A stretch of 64,000 bases of DNA from Clostridium sp. MB40-C1 (GTDB lineage: Bacteria; Bacillota; Clostridia; Clostridiales; Clostridiaceae): contig NZ_CP133189.1 in NCBI RefSeq assembly GCF_030913655.1, forward strand, positions 1,364,001 through 1,428,000, in the 5' to 3' direction. The notes beneath the pieces were generated by a model. It did not search any database. It had not been told where the DNA came from and saw only the letters and a list, made by a program, of their open reading frames with translations. This document shows positions 6,615 through 14,955 of the stretch, one piece after another (position 1 is the stretch's first letter; every line of letters starts with the position of its first letter). Both the position numbers and the translations under genes were made by a program.

Positions 6615-7887
6615 CTCTGTACACATTGGAGAATTAATCGAAGAATTAATTGAGGAGCTAGATGTTTCAGAAGCCATATTGGTTTTTAGAATGTTACCTA
6701 AAAATTTAGCAGCAGAAGTCTTTAATTATATTACTAGTGAATCTCAAGAGAAAATAATATCGTCTATCACAGATAAGGAATTAGAATATATAATGAAAGA
6801 AATATACTTTGATGATATGATTGATTTATTGGAAGAGATGCCAGCTCATGTAGTAAAAAAGATTCTTAAGTATTCCAATGTAGAGGAAAGAAAGCTTATA
6901 AATGAATTTTTGAATTATCCTGATTACTCAGCAGGAAGTTTAATGACTATAGAATATGTAGACTTAAAAAAAGATATGACAGTGAAAGAGGCTTTAAGTC
7001 ATATAAAAGATACTGGATTAAATAAAGAAACAATTTATACATGTTATGTAACGGGTGAAAGAAGAAAGTTATATGGGATAATATCTTTAAGAAAACTTAT
7101 ACTTAGTGATTATGATATAAAGATTCAAGACATTATGAAAAAAGATATAGTGTATGTAAATACTAATGAAGATCAGGAAGAAGTAGCTAGGGTATTTAGA
7201 AAATATGATTTAATTTCATTACCAGTAGTTGATTTAGAAAATAGACTTACAGGAATTATTACAATAGATGATGTAGTAGATGTCATTGATCAAGAAAATA
7301 CAGAGGACTTCCAAAGAATGGCTGCTATTTCTCCTTCAGAAGAAGAATATTTAAATACTGGAGTTTGGACTTTAGCTAAAAATAGATTAGTTTGGCTTGT
7401 TATTCTTATGGTATCTGCTACTTTTACTGGACATATAATAAAAAAATTTGAAGATGTACTTCAATCTGTAGTAATATTAACTGCATTTATTCCTATGCTC
7501 ATGGATACAGGTGGTAATGCAGGATCACAATCAGCAACTTTAGTTATTAGAAGTATTGCTCTAGGAGAAATTAAAGTTAAAGATACATTAAAAGTAATTT
7601 GGAAAGAATTAAGGGTAAGTTTAATTGTTGGAATAAGTTTATCTTTTATCAATTTTCTAAGAATATATTTTATAGAAAAAGTATCTTTATATATATCAAT
7701 TACTGTATGTGTAACTTTGTTTTTTACAGTAGTGTTAGCTAAAATTGTAGGTGCAGTTCTTCCTATAATAGCTAAAAAACTTAAACTTGACCCAGCTATA
7801 ATGGCAAGCCCATTAATAACTACTATAGTTGATGCTGCTTCTCTTATGGTATATTTTTCTATTGCAACAGCTATATTACACATATAA
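6532..7887 (+). CDS. mgtE: Magnesium transporter MgtE
   Basis: A 451-aa Mg2+ channel/transporter. Residues ~1-125 form the alpha-superhelical N domain (LVFRMLPKNLAAEVF; DLLEEMPAHVVKKIL). Residues ~130-255 are two CBS domains (DYSAGSLMTIEYV..., then MKKDIVYVNTNEDQEEVARVFRKYDLISLPVVD). Five membrane helices follow, with the conserved PMLMDTGGNAGSQSATLVIR pore motif and DPAIMASPLITTIVDAASLMVYF near the end. ATG 6532 matches the family N-terminus; its SD (GGGAG) is modest and embedded in the leader ORF. Cytosolic Mg2+ is known to close MgtE through the N and CBS domains. Confidence 0.96.
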   Translation: MKKDLEKILCLIKEKRYTEVRKIIINFNSVHIGELIEELIEELDVSEAILVFRMLPKNLAAEVFNYITSESQEKIISSITDKELEYIMKEIYFDDMIDLLEEMPAHVVKKILKYSNVEERKLINEFLNYPDYSAGSLMTIEYVDLKKDMTVKEALSHIKDTGLNKETIYTCYVTGERRKLYGIISLRKLILSDYDIKIQDIMKKDIVYVNTNEDQEEVARVFRKYDLISLPVVDLENRLTGIITIDDVVDVIDQENTEDFQRMAAISPSEEEYLNTGVWTLAKNRLVWLVILMVSATFTGHIIKKFEDVLQSVVILTAFIPMLMDTGGNAGSQSATLVIRSIALGEIKVKDTLKVIWKELRVSLIVGISLSFINFLRIYFIEKVSLYISITVCVTLFFTVVLAKIVGAVLPIIAKKLKLDPAIMASPLITTIVDAASLMVYFSIATAILHI

Positions 7888-8011
7888 AGTAATAAAATGT
7901 CATAACTTTGTAATGTAATTAATCTATAAATATTTTAAAATAATAATAAAATCGAAAGATAATCATACAAAAAACATTTTAAAAGAAAAATTATAATAAG
8001 AAGGTGACAGA

Positions 8012-8980
8012 ATGAGAAGTAAGTTTCTTATAGGAATAATTTCTTTAGGACTAGCTTTAACATTAATGGGATGTGCAAATAAAGGTAACGAAACTGGTGA
8101 GGTTAAAAATAACAAATCTGTGCAATCACAAAGTATACCCACCAAAAGTGAGAAGAATAATGATAGAATTATACAAGCAACAGAAAAAGATGAGAAAAAA
8201 CAAGGAGTGGCTGAAAATAAACAAAAGAATAAAAATGAAGTAAAAGTTATTAAAGAAGAGGAAAAAGTTGATACAAGTAAATTTAATAAGAAAGATAGAG
8301 AGTGGTTTTTTATTCCTAATGATAAAGGCATACAGCCAGAAGAACCAAAGGAAGTTTTATCTATAATAAAAAATAAAGATGCTTATTATGTAGGAAAATC
8401 TGACGAGAAGGTATTATATTTAACTTTTGATGAAGGATATGAAAATGGGTATACTCCTAAAATATTAGATACTTTAAAGAAAAACAATGTAAAAGCTATG
8501 TTTTTTGTAACAGAACCATATATTAAGCAAAACAAAGCTTTAGTTAAGAGAATGGTGCAAGAAGGCCATTTAGTTGGTAATCACTCTAAAAGTCATCCTT
8601 CTATGGCTAAATTGGTTAGAACTAATAAAGAAAAATTTAATAATGAGATTTTATCTACTGAAAAAACATTTCAACAAGTTACAGGGAAAAAGATGGACAA
8701 ATTCTTTAGACCTCCAATGGGAGCATATAACGAACTTTCATTGTATAATACACAAAAGCTTGGATATAAAACTATATTTTGGAGTTTTGCTTATAAGGAC
8801 TATGAACCTGAAAAACAGCCTTCTATTGAATATGCTAAAAATTTAATCTTGAAAAGAACTCATAATGGAGAAATTATACTTTTGCATGCAATATCTAAGA
8901 CTAATACAGAGATATTAGATTCTTTAATAAATGAATGGAAGAATAAAGGATATAATTTTAAAACTTTGGATATGCTTTAG
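8012..8980 (+). CDS. PdaA-like polysaccharide deacetylase lipoprotein
   Basis: A 322-aa lipoprotein precursor. The lipobox LMGC puts the lipidated Cys at residue 21, followed by a Lys/Glu-rich linker to ~residue 110. The NodB domain has TFDEGYENGYT (metal/base motif), HSKSHP (zinc His), FRPPMGAYN, and WSFAYKDYEP. The TFDEG rather than TFDDG variant, and the YENG sequence, are hallmarks of delta-lactam-biosynthetic PdaA/PdaB-type enzymes. These deacetylate muramic acid for spore-cortex lactam formation. ATG 8012 follows AAGAAGGTGAC. Lipid anchoring is unusual compared with B. subtilis PdaA. The cortex role is inferred from the subfamily. Confidence 0.88.
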   Translation: MRSKFLIGIISLGLALTLMGCANKGNETGEVKNNKSVQSQSIPTKSEKNNDRIIQATEKDEKKQGVAENKQKNKNEVKVIKEEEKVDTSKFNKKDREWFFIPNDKGIQPEEPKEVLSIIKNKDAYYVGKSDEKVLYLTFDEGYENGYTPKILDTLKKNNVKAMFFVTEPYIKQNKALVKRMVQEGHLVGNHSKSHPSMAKLVRTNKEKFNNEILSTEKTFQQVTGKKMDKFFRPPMGAYNELSLYNTQKLGYKTIFWSFAYKDYEPEKQPSIEYAKNLILKRTHNGEIILLHAISKTNTEILDSLINEWKNKGYNFKTLDML

Positions 8981-9122
8981 GGAATTGTTGAGTTCATATA
9001 ATTTCAAAAACAATTCTAAATATGAACTTATAAATATGAAAGAGAATTTTAAAATAATGTAAAAAACAACATTCTTTAAAAATAGAGCTAAAAGATTAGA
9101 TTATTAATTTAAGGAGTAAAAT

Positions 9123-10367
9123 ATGATAAACAGTAAGAAGAAATTTTTGAATTTAATTGCCATATTTGTTTTTATTATTTCTTTGGTTGGATGTAATTTA
9201 AATAGTAAAAACAGTTCAAAGAAAATTGAAGAAAAAGGAAGTATTGTAACTAAAGATGATTATAATAAAAATAATGAAGATTCATCATATTCAGATGTGA
9301 ATTCGACAAATGTAAGTGGCAATCTAAAAGTACATTACATTAATGTAGGACAAGCGGATAGTATTTTAATTCAACAAGATTCACATAATATGCTAATAGA
9401 TGCAGGAAATAATGCTGACTCAAATTTAGTAGTAAATTACCTTAAAAAGCAAGGAGTATCTAAGCTAGATTATGTTATAGGAACTCATCCTCATGAGGAT
9501 CATATAGGAGGATTAGATGTAGTAATTAAGACTTTCAATATAGATAAAATATTGATGCCTAAAATTAGTACTACAACTAAAACTTTCAAGGATGTTATAA
9601 CAGCAATACAAAGTAAAAACATGAAAGTAACAACACCCAAAGTGGGAGATAACTATAAGTTAGGTGGAGCTACCTGGAGTATATTAGCGCCTAATAGTTC
9701 AAGTTATCAAGATTTAAATAACTATAGTATTGTAATAAAAATGAAGTATGGTAATAACTCATTTATATTTACTGGAGATGCGGAATCTATAAGTGAAGGA
9801 GAAATTTTGAAAAAACAGCTTGATATTAAGGCAGATGTTTTGAAAGTTGGACATCACGGAAGTCATTCATCAACTACAGATGCTTTCTTAGCTAAAGTTA
9901 ATCCTAAATATGCAGTAATTATGTGTGAAAAAGGAAATGACTATGGACATCCACATAAGGAAACTATGATTAAGTTACAAAATAAAAAAATTACTACATA
10001 TAGAACTGATGAATGTGGAACTGTAATAGCTACTAGTGATGGAACTAAAATAACTTTTGATAAAAAACCTGGAACATATAATTACAATGGAAACAGTAAT
10101 ACATCAAAAAACACTAGTGAGAAAACTAAAAAAACAAATACCTATTCTACAAGCAAAAATAATAAATCTAGCAAGATTTTAGCTACAGGAAATAGTTCAT
10201 CTCAAATATCTCAAACTAAAGGGATAGCAGTTTATATAACTAATACAGGTAAAAAATATCATGTAAATGGATGCTCATCTTTAAAGAAAAGTAAAATATC
10301 TATAAGTTTAGAAAAGGCTAAATCTCAAGGATATGGGCCTTGTGGTAATTGCCACCCACCACAATAA
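9123..10367 (+). CDS. ComEC/Rec2-type metallo-beta-lactamase-fold lipoprotein
   Basis: A 414-aa precursor with lipobox SLVGC (Cys24), so it is an extracellular membrane-anchored protein. Residues ~65-315 are an MBL fold like the C-terminal domain of ComEC: HYINVGQADSILI, GTHPHEDHIGGLD (the HxHxDH metal site), FTGDAE, and VGHHGSHSSTTDAF. A Ser/Thr/Lys linker leads to a C-terminal domain (~375-414) with TGKKYHVNGCSSL and GPCGNC, a putative metal-binding module. The same C-terminal module ends the unrelated protein at 45557-46318. ComEC-like MBL domains are phosphodiesterase/nuclease-like; the substrate here is unknown. SD AAGGAG precedes ATG 9123. Confidence 0.9.
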   Translation: MINSKKKFLNLIAIFVFIISLVGCNLNSKNSSKKIEEKGSIVTKDDYNKNNEDSSYSDVNSTNVSGNLKVHYINVGQADSILIQQDSHNMLIDAGNNADSNLVVNYLKKQGVSKLDYVIGTHPHEDHIGGLDVVIKTFNIDKILMPKISTTTKTFKDVITAIQSKNMKVTTPKVGDNYKLGGATWSILAPNSSSYQDLNNYSIVIKMKYGNNSFIFTGDAESISEGEILKKQLDIKADVLKVGHHGSHSSTTDAFLAKVNPKYAVIMCEKGNDYGHPHKETMIKLQNKKITTYRTDECGTVIATSDGTKITFDKKPGTYNYNGNSNTSKNTSEKTKKTNTYSTSKNNKSSKILATGNSSSQISQTKGIAVYITNTGKKYHVNGCSSLKKSKISISLEKAKSQGYGPCGNCHPPQ

Positions 10368-10406
10368 TAAAAATACTACCCCTATTAAGGGTAGTATTTT
10401 TATTAT
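10368..10406. terminator. Bidirectional terminator between convergent genes
   Basis: AAAATACTACCC (10370-10381) pairs with GGGTAGTATTTT (10389-10400), flanked by A and T runs on each side. Confidence 0.9.
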
Positions 10407-10408
10407 TT

Positions 10409-10981
10409 TTATAGTTTAATTCCATCAATAAAGTACATTTCTTCATTATCAATCATTCTATCTACTTTAAAATATTTTGACATAATTTTAAAGGTAATTT
10501 CAATTGGAGAAAGAATATCGTTTTTAATAGCATGACTACGAAAATGAACAGAATTAATCTTTTCTTTACTTTCAGAATGAGCAATAACTATTTTTCCATT
10601 TTTATTTAGTAAATTTGAAATTTGTTTGAAAAGAATATCTTTATTTTTGAAATGTGGATATACAGAGTAGAGAATGGCAAAATCATAACCATTTTCTTTA
10701 AAGTTAAGTACATCTTCATTTATAAATGATATTCTATTGTCCTTATATTTTGATTTGGCAATAGCTATCATATTCTCTGAAATATCTATGGCTGTTATTT
10801 TTTGAGGATTTGTATCTAAAAGATATTCTAACATAACACCTGTGCCTGTACCGATATCAATTATTTTACATTTATTCTCAATGTTTGCTAATTTTATAAT
10901 TTTTTTTAATTTTTTAGGTTGATGATGAGAAATGTCATCCCATTGAAAAGCAAGTTTATTAAAAAAATCTCTATTATCCAT
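10409..10981 (-). CDS. Class I SAM-dependent methyltransferase
   Basis: A 190-aa soluble protein with the Rossmann SAM-binding motif I IIDIGTGTGVMLEYLL (~residues 39-54), the acidic motif II end ITAIDIS, and YDFAILYSVYPHF corresponding to motif IV. The layout resembles UbiE/COQ5-like small-molecule methyltransferases, but the substrate cannot be told. The N-terminus RDFFNKLAFQWDDISHH is common in clostridial proteins of this class. The gene is monocistronic, with ATG 10981 on the minus strand. It converges on the ComEC-like gene at a shared terminator. Confidence 0.88.
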   Translation of the reverse strand: MDNRDFFNKLAFQWDDISHHQPKKLKKIIKLANIENKCKIIDIGTGTGVMLEYLLDTNPQKITAIDISENMIAIAKSKYKDNRISFINEDVLNFKENGYDFAILYSVYPHFKNKDILFKQISNLLNKNGKIVIAHSESKEKINSVHFRSHAIKNDILSPIEITFKIMSKYFKVDRMIDNEEMYFIDGIKL

Positions 10982-11138
10982 TCACATTAACTCCACCTTT
11001 TTTAAATAAATACATAAATATCCAATGATTTGATTTTACCAAAATTTTACTATAAACACAAGAATATTTTTTAGATTAGATAAATTTTCTATGTTCTATT
11101 AAAAATAATTAATTATAAATGTTTAAATATATAAAATT

Positions 11139-11204
11139 GAGCAAATTGCATAATTACAAATTGAAAATATGGAGTTATATATTTTTCAATTATGCAATTT
11201 CCTC
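11139..11204. repeat. 66-bp inverted-repeat element, copy 2
   Basis: GAGCAAATTGCATAATT (11139-11155) and AATTATGCAATTTCCTC (11188-11204) are 17-bp arms with one mismatch, around a 32-bp centre unrelated to copy 1 at 6131. No flanking duplication is seen. It occupies the 10982-11392 gap together with the sodA promoter. Confidence 0.6.
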
Positions 11205-11265
11205 ACTTAAATGGTCATAGCGATTTACTAGTAGTAAAACACATATTAATAATAATTTATACATA

Positions 11266-11292
11266 TTGACAATTATTATTAATTGATATAAA
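11266..11292 (+). promoter_or_regulatory. sodA promoter overlapped by PerR-like box
   Basis: A TTGACA -35 (11266-11271), 15-bp spacer and TATAAA -10 (11287-11292). The 15-mer TGACAATTATTATTA (11267-11281) matches the PerR box consensus TTATAATTATTATAA at 12 of 15 positions, in a position to block the promoter. PerR is the known repressor of rubrerythrin-type genes in clostridia. The match is by eye. Confidence 0.5.
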
Positions 11293-11392
11293 ATTTACTT
11301 AAAAATTAAAGTCTGCTTTAACAATATACTTAATACTTATTTTTTTATTTAATGTGATAATACTAATATAAAATAAGAAAGGGGATATTAAA

Positions 11393-11986
11393 ATGAGCCA
11401 TACTTTACCTAAATTACCTTATGCATACAATGCATTAGAGCCATATTATGATGAGGAAACAGTAAAACTTCATCATGATATCCATCATAAAGGATATGTT
11501 GATGGACTTAATAATGCAGAAACTAAACTTAAGGAAGCAAGAGAAATAGGTGACTTTTCACTAGTAAAACATTGGGAAAAAGAATTAGCATTTCATGGTA
11601 GTGGACATATATTACACACAATTTTTTGGGAGAATATGAAGCCTAATGGAGGAGGAAATCCAACAGGTGAAGTTTCACAAAAAATAAATGAATTCTTTGG
11701 AAGTTTTGAAAGTTTTAAAGAACAATTTACTAAAGCTGCAGTTGCTGTTGAAGGATCAGGATGGTGTGCTCTTGTATGGAATAGAATATTTAATAAATTA
11801 GAAATTCTACAAATTGAAAAACACCAAAACTTAACACAATGGGGAAGCATACCATTACTTGTTGTTGATGTATGGGAACATGCATATTATTTAAAATATC
11901 AAAATAGAAGACCAGAGTTTATTAATAATTGGTGGAATCTTATAAATTGGAATGATGTAAATAAAAAATTTAGTGAAGCAAAATAG
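11393..11986 (+). CDS. sodA: Superoxide dismutase (Fe/Mn family)
   Basis: A 197-aa enzyme dismutating superoxide to H2O2 and O2. The N-terminal motif LHHDIHHKGYVDGLN contains the first metal His (His27). Metal ligands follow in the helix region near HILHTIFWENM and in DVWEHAYYLKYQNRRPEF (Asp and His). The length is normal. ATG 11393 has SD AAGGGG. It lies 23 bases upstream of rubrerythrin (start 12010), an oxidative-stress pair: SOD makes peroxide, which rubrerythrin reduces. Fe versus Mn cannot be assigned from these motifs alone. Confidence 0.96.
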   Translation: MSHTLPKLPYAYNALEPYYDEETVKLHHDIHHKGYVDGLNNAETKLKEAREIGDFSLVKHWEKELAFHGSGHILHTIFWENMKPNGGGNPTGEVSQKINEFFGSFESFKEQFTKAAVAVEGSGWCALVWNRIFNKLEILQIEKHQNLTQWGSIPLLVVDVWEHAYYLKYQNRRPEFINNWWNLINWNDVNKKFSEAK

Positions 11987-12009
11987 TTTATAAGTAAGGA
12001 GTGGTGAAA

Positions 12010-12594
12010 TTGAAAACATTGAAAGGAACTAAAACTGCTGAGAACTTAATGAAAGCTTTTGCAGGAGAATGTCAAGCAAGAACAAAGTATACTTATTATT
12101 CATCAACAGCTAAAAAAGAAGGATATGTTCAAATAGCTAATATTTTCATGGAAACTGCAGAAAATGAAAAAGAACATGCAAAACGTTTTTTAAAGTTTTT
12201 AAATAGTAATATGCAAAATGATGGAGTAGAAATAACCGCCTGTTATGGTGCAGGACTTGGAACTACAATAGAAAATCTAAAATATGCAGCAAATGGTGAA
12301 CATGAGGAGTGGTCAGAACTTTATCCTCACTTTGGAAAAGTAGCAGAAGAAGAGGGTTTTGATGAAATTGCACAAGCATTTTATAACATAAGCAAAGTTG
12401 AAAAGAGACATGAAGAAAGATATAGAAAACTTTTAGAAAATATAGAAAATGATCAAGTGTTTAAAAAAGATGAAGTAATCTTATGGAAATGTTCTAATTG
12501 TGGATATATTTATGAAGGTAAAGAAGCTCCTAAAGTTTGTCCGTCATGTATTCATCCTCAAGGCTATTTTGAAGTTTTTGTTGAAAACTATTAA
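12010..12594 (+). CDS. rbr: Rubrerythrin
   Basis: A cytosolic peroxide reductase of anaerobes, 194 aa. The start is TTG 12010, because SD AAGGAGTGG lies at 11996-12004 and translation then begins MKTLKGTKTAENLMKAF, the family norm; upstream GTG codons overlap the SD. The ferritin-like diiron domain shows GECQARTKYTYY and ENEKEHAKRF (ExxH motifs), then KVEKRHEERY. The C-terminal rubredoxin domain binds FeS4 with WKCSNCGY and KVCPSCIHPQGYF. It is probably co-transcribed with sodA under the PerR-like site. Confidence 0.96.
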   Translation: MKTLKGTKTAENLMKAFAGECQARTKYTYYSSTAKKEGYVQIANIFMETAENEKEHAKRFLKFLNSNMQNDGVEITACYGAGLGTTIENLKYAANGEHEEWSELYPHFGKVAEEEGFDEIAQAFYNISKVEKRHEERYRKLLENIENDQVFKKDEVILWKCSNCGYIYEGKEAPKVCPSCIHPQGYFEVFVENY

Positions 12595-12598
12595 TAAC

Positions 12599-12641
12599 AT
12601 TTTAAAAGCATCTGCAATTTTATTTGTAGATGTTTTTACTT
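12599..12641 (+). terminator. Terminator of sodA-rbr
   Basis: AAAGCATCTGCAA / TTGTAGATGTTTTT stem with a short loop and T tail. Confidence 0.85.
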
Positions 12642-12734
12642 TTTATGATTGTTCTTTTAATAGAATGTAAATAGTATTTCTTAAATTTCTCTATAGGTAG
12701 CTTAGATACTATATTTAAAGTCAGAATAATTTTA

Positions 12735-12787
12735 GAAACTATATAAATTAAGAAAGAAATAATTTCTTATTTATATAGTTTTTTTAT
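12735..12787 (+). terminator. Second strong hairpin terminator before spoIIIA
   Basis: AAACTATATAAAT and ATTTATATAGTTT pair around an inner AAGAAAGAAATAATTTCTT hairpin and are followed by a T run. It would insulate the spoIIIA operon from read-through. Confidence 0.8.
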
Positions 12788-12881
12788 TAAATTTAACATT
12801 TAAATAATTTATATTTATGTTATTTGGAATAATTTCATGAAAATATAAATAAAAATTTAATAAGAAGGGAGGAGGAAAAAA

Positions 12882-13808
12882 ATGAATACGAAAGATATTT
12901 TTTATATTTTACCACAAAGTATAAAAGAACAATTAGAAAATATAGAAGGAATTGAAAATATGCAAGAGATAAGAATTAAAATAAAAATGCCTCTACAGTA
13001 TTATCTTGGAAAAGAAGAGGTTATTACTAAATATATTGTAACAGAAGAAGATGTAAGAATTATTCTTCAGCGAATGAGTAATTACTCTATTTATGCTTTT
13101 GAAGAAGAAATAAAGAATGGATATATAACAATAAAAGGTGGACATAGAGTAGGTATTTGTGGGTCTTGTGTAATGGAAGGAGATAAAGTTAAAACAATTA
13201 AAAATATAGCATCATTAAACATTAGGATATGTAGGCAAATTATAGGGTGTTCTAATAGAATAATTCCTTTAATAGTGGATGGTGATAAAGTTTTAAACAC
13301 TATTGTTATATCTCCACCTAAATGTGGTAAAACAACTTTAATAAGAGATATAACAAAGAATTTATCTAATGGAATGAGAATGAACAATGGAATGAGATTA
13401 TCAGGTAAAAAAATATGTGTAATAGATGAAAGAAGCGAAATTGCTGGATGTAGTAATGGAATACCTCAAATGGATGTAGGTATAAGGACAGATGTACTAG
13501 ATAGTTGTCTAAAAAGTGAGGGTATCATGATGGCTGTAAGAAGTATGGCTCCAGATGTTATTGTTTGTGATGAAATAGGAACACATAAGGATATAGAAAG
13601 TATACTTACAGCGTTGAATTCAGGGGTGAATCTTATTACCACAATACATGGATTTGGAATTGAAGACTTATATATGAGAGGGGTTTTTAAAGACGTATTA
13701 GATAATAATGTTTTTAAAAGAGCGATTGTTCTTAGTGATTCTAAAGAAGTAGGAAAAATAAAGTATATCTATGATTTTGATAAAAAAGATAAACTTTGGA
13801 GGAGATGA
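12882..13808 (+). CDS. spoIIIAA: Stage III sporulation protein AA (ATPase)
   Basis: A 308-aa mother-cell ATPase of the SpoIIIA-SpoIIQ channel, related to type II/IV secretion ATPases. Walker A is PPKCGKTTL (~residues 145-153), Walker B is DVIVCDEIG, and GGHRVGICG is a conserved upstream motif. SD GGGAGGAGG precedes ATG 12882. First gene of an eight-gene operon (AA-AH) with tight spacing; AB begins 1 base after its stop. The operon is sigma-E controlled in B. subtilis. A weak GAATAAT-like element near 12827 could be part of such a promoter, but I cannot define it firmly. Confidence 0.97.
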   Translation: MNTKDIFYILPQSIKEQLENIEGIENMQEIRIKIKMPLQYYLGKEEVITKYIVTEEDVRIILQRMSNYSIYAFEEEIKNGYITIKGGHRVGICGSCVMEGDKVKTIKNIASLNIRICRQIIGCSNRIIPLIVDGDKVLNTIVISPPKCGKTTLIRDITKNLSNGMRMNNGMRLSGKKICVIDERSEIAGCSNGIPQMDVGIRTDVLDSCLKSEGIMMAVRSMAPDVIVCDEIGTHKDIESILTALNSGVNLITTIHGFGIEDLYMRGVFKDVLDNNVFKRAIVLSDSKEVGKIKYIYDFDKKDKLWRR

Positions 13809-13809
13809 A

Positions 13810-14331
13810 ATGGCTTTAAAGGCATTAGGATGTATTTTTATACTAGGAGGATGTACTTTAATAGGATTTATCTTAGGAGAAAATTTAAAAAATAGACTTT
13901 TACAGTTAAAAGAAATTGAACAAGCCCTTTACGTGTTACAAAATGAAATTGTATATACAAGAACGTCACTACCAGAAATATTTTTTCATGTAGGTGAGAA
14001 ATGTATTAAACCAATAAACCATATATTTTTTCAGGTTTCAAAACTTTTAAGTGATAATGAGGTAGATAGTGTATATGAAGGATTTGAAAAGAGTTTGCAA
14101 GATAATTATGACTTAATTAGTTTAAAAAAAGAAGATCTAAATGTACTCATGGATATGGCTAGAACACTTGGAGAATCTGATATAGAAGGTCAAAGAAATA
14201 TATTAAATCTAAGTATTAATAACATAAAAAAACAAATAAAAGACGCTGATACTACTATGCAAAAAAACACAAAGATGTATAGGTATCTTGGCTTTTCATT
14301 TGGAGCCATATTAGTAATTATGATTTTATAA
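13810..14331 (+). CDS. spoIIIAB: Stage III sporulation protein AB
   Basis: A 173-aa protein from ATG 13810, selected over an in-frame upstream start because GGAGGAG at 13799-13805 lies just before it. An N-terminal membrane helix (LGCIFILGGCTLIGFIL) is followed by a helical, GspF-like cytosolic domain (RLLQLKEIEQALYVLQNEIVYTRTSLPEIF) and a C-terminal membrane anchor (GFSFGAILVIMIL). It is a component of the mother-cell side of the A-Q feeding-tube complex. Length and motifs are normal. Confidence 0.95.
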   Translation: MALKALGCIFILGGCTLIGFILGENLKNRLLQLKEIEQALYVLQNEIVYTRTSLPEIFFHVGEKCIKPINHIFFQVSKLLSDNEVDSVYEGFEKSLQDNYDLISLKKEDLNVLMDMARTLGESDIEGQRNILNLSINNIKKQIKDADTTMQKNTKMYRYLGFSFGAILVIMIL

Positions 14332-14342
14332 GGGGGAAAAAA

Positions 14343-14540
14343 TTGTTGGATGTTAACTTAATATTCAAAATAGGTGCAGTTAGTATAGTAATAATTGTAT
14401 TAGATAAGGTTTTAAAAACAACAGGAAAAGACGATTATGCGGTAATAGCAAATTTGGCAGGTATTGTAATTGTATTGATGATGGTAATTGATCTTATAAA
14501 TAAATTATTTAGTACGGTTAAAACTATGTTCCAATTTTAG
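14343..14540 (+). CDS. spoIIIAC: Stage III sporulation protein AC
   Basis: A 65-aa two-helix membrane protein starting at TTG 14343 after SD AGGGGG. The sequence VNLIFKIGAVSIVIIVLDKVLKTTGKDD..., with a second hydrophobic stretch to the end, is characteristic of SpoIIIAC. The Asp/Lys-Thr-Gly turn between helices is the family signature. It sits between AB and AD as in other spore formers. Confidence 0.94.
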   Translation: MLDVNLIFKIGAVSIVIIVLDKVLKTTGKDDYAVIANLAGIVIVLMMVIDLINKLFSTVKTMFQF

Positions 14541-14554
14541 GAGGAATATTTTAT

Positions 14555-14938
14555 ATGGAAATAGTGAAAATTGTAGGATTTGCCTTTGTAGCTTTGTCAA
14601 TTATATTAGTAATTAAAAATAAACGAAGTGATTTAGCCGTACATATAAGCCTTGCTGCAGGAATTTTAATATTTATATTTATGATAGATAAAGTAACATC
14701 AGTATTACAATTACTACAAGAACTTGCCCTAAAAGCTAACATTGATTTTGTATATTTAAATATTGTTTTTAAAATATTGGGGATTGCTTACCTTGCCTCC
14801 TTTTGTAGTGAGATATGTAAAGATGCAGGAGAAGGAAGTCTTGCTTCAAAAGTAGAGTTTGCAGGTAAAATTCTGATATTAGTTCTTGCAATTCCCATTT
14901 TAATGGCAGTGTTACAAGGAATATTAAAGATTATGTAA
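14555..14938 (+). CDS. spoIIIAD: Stage III sporulation protein AD
   Basis: A 127-aa polytopic membrane protein with about four hydrophobic segments. It contains the conserved FVYLNIVFKILGIAYLASFCSEICKDAGEGSLASKVE region found in SpoIIIAD, usually written as EICKDAGE..A.K.E. SD AGGAGG lies 9 bases before ATG 14555. It is a membrane part of the spoIIIA channel and is distantly related to AC. Confidence 0.95.
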   Translation: MEIVKIVGFAFVALSIILVIKNKRSDLAVHISLAAGILIFIFMIDKVTSVLQLLQELALKANIDFVYLNIVFKILGIAYLASFCSEICKDAGEGSLASKVEFAGKILILVLAIPILMAVLQGILKIM

Positions 14939-14955
14939 AAAATACGGGGTAATTT

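Noticed and set aside
7461-7883. 140-codon antisense frame within mgtE
   Set aside because: Lies wholly over the conserved membrane domain of MgtE with no start signal or recognisable motif.
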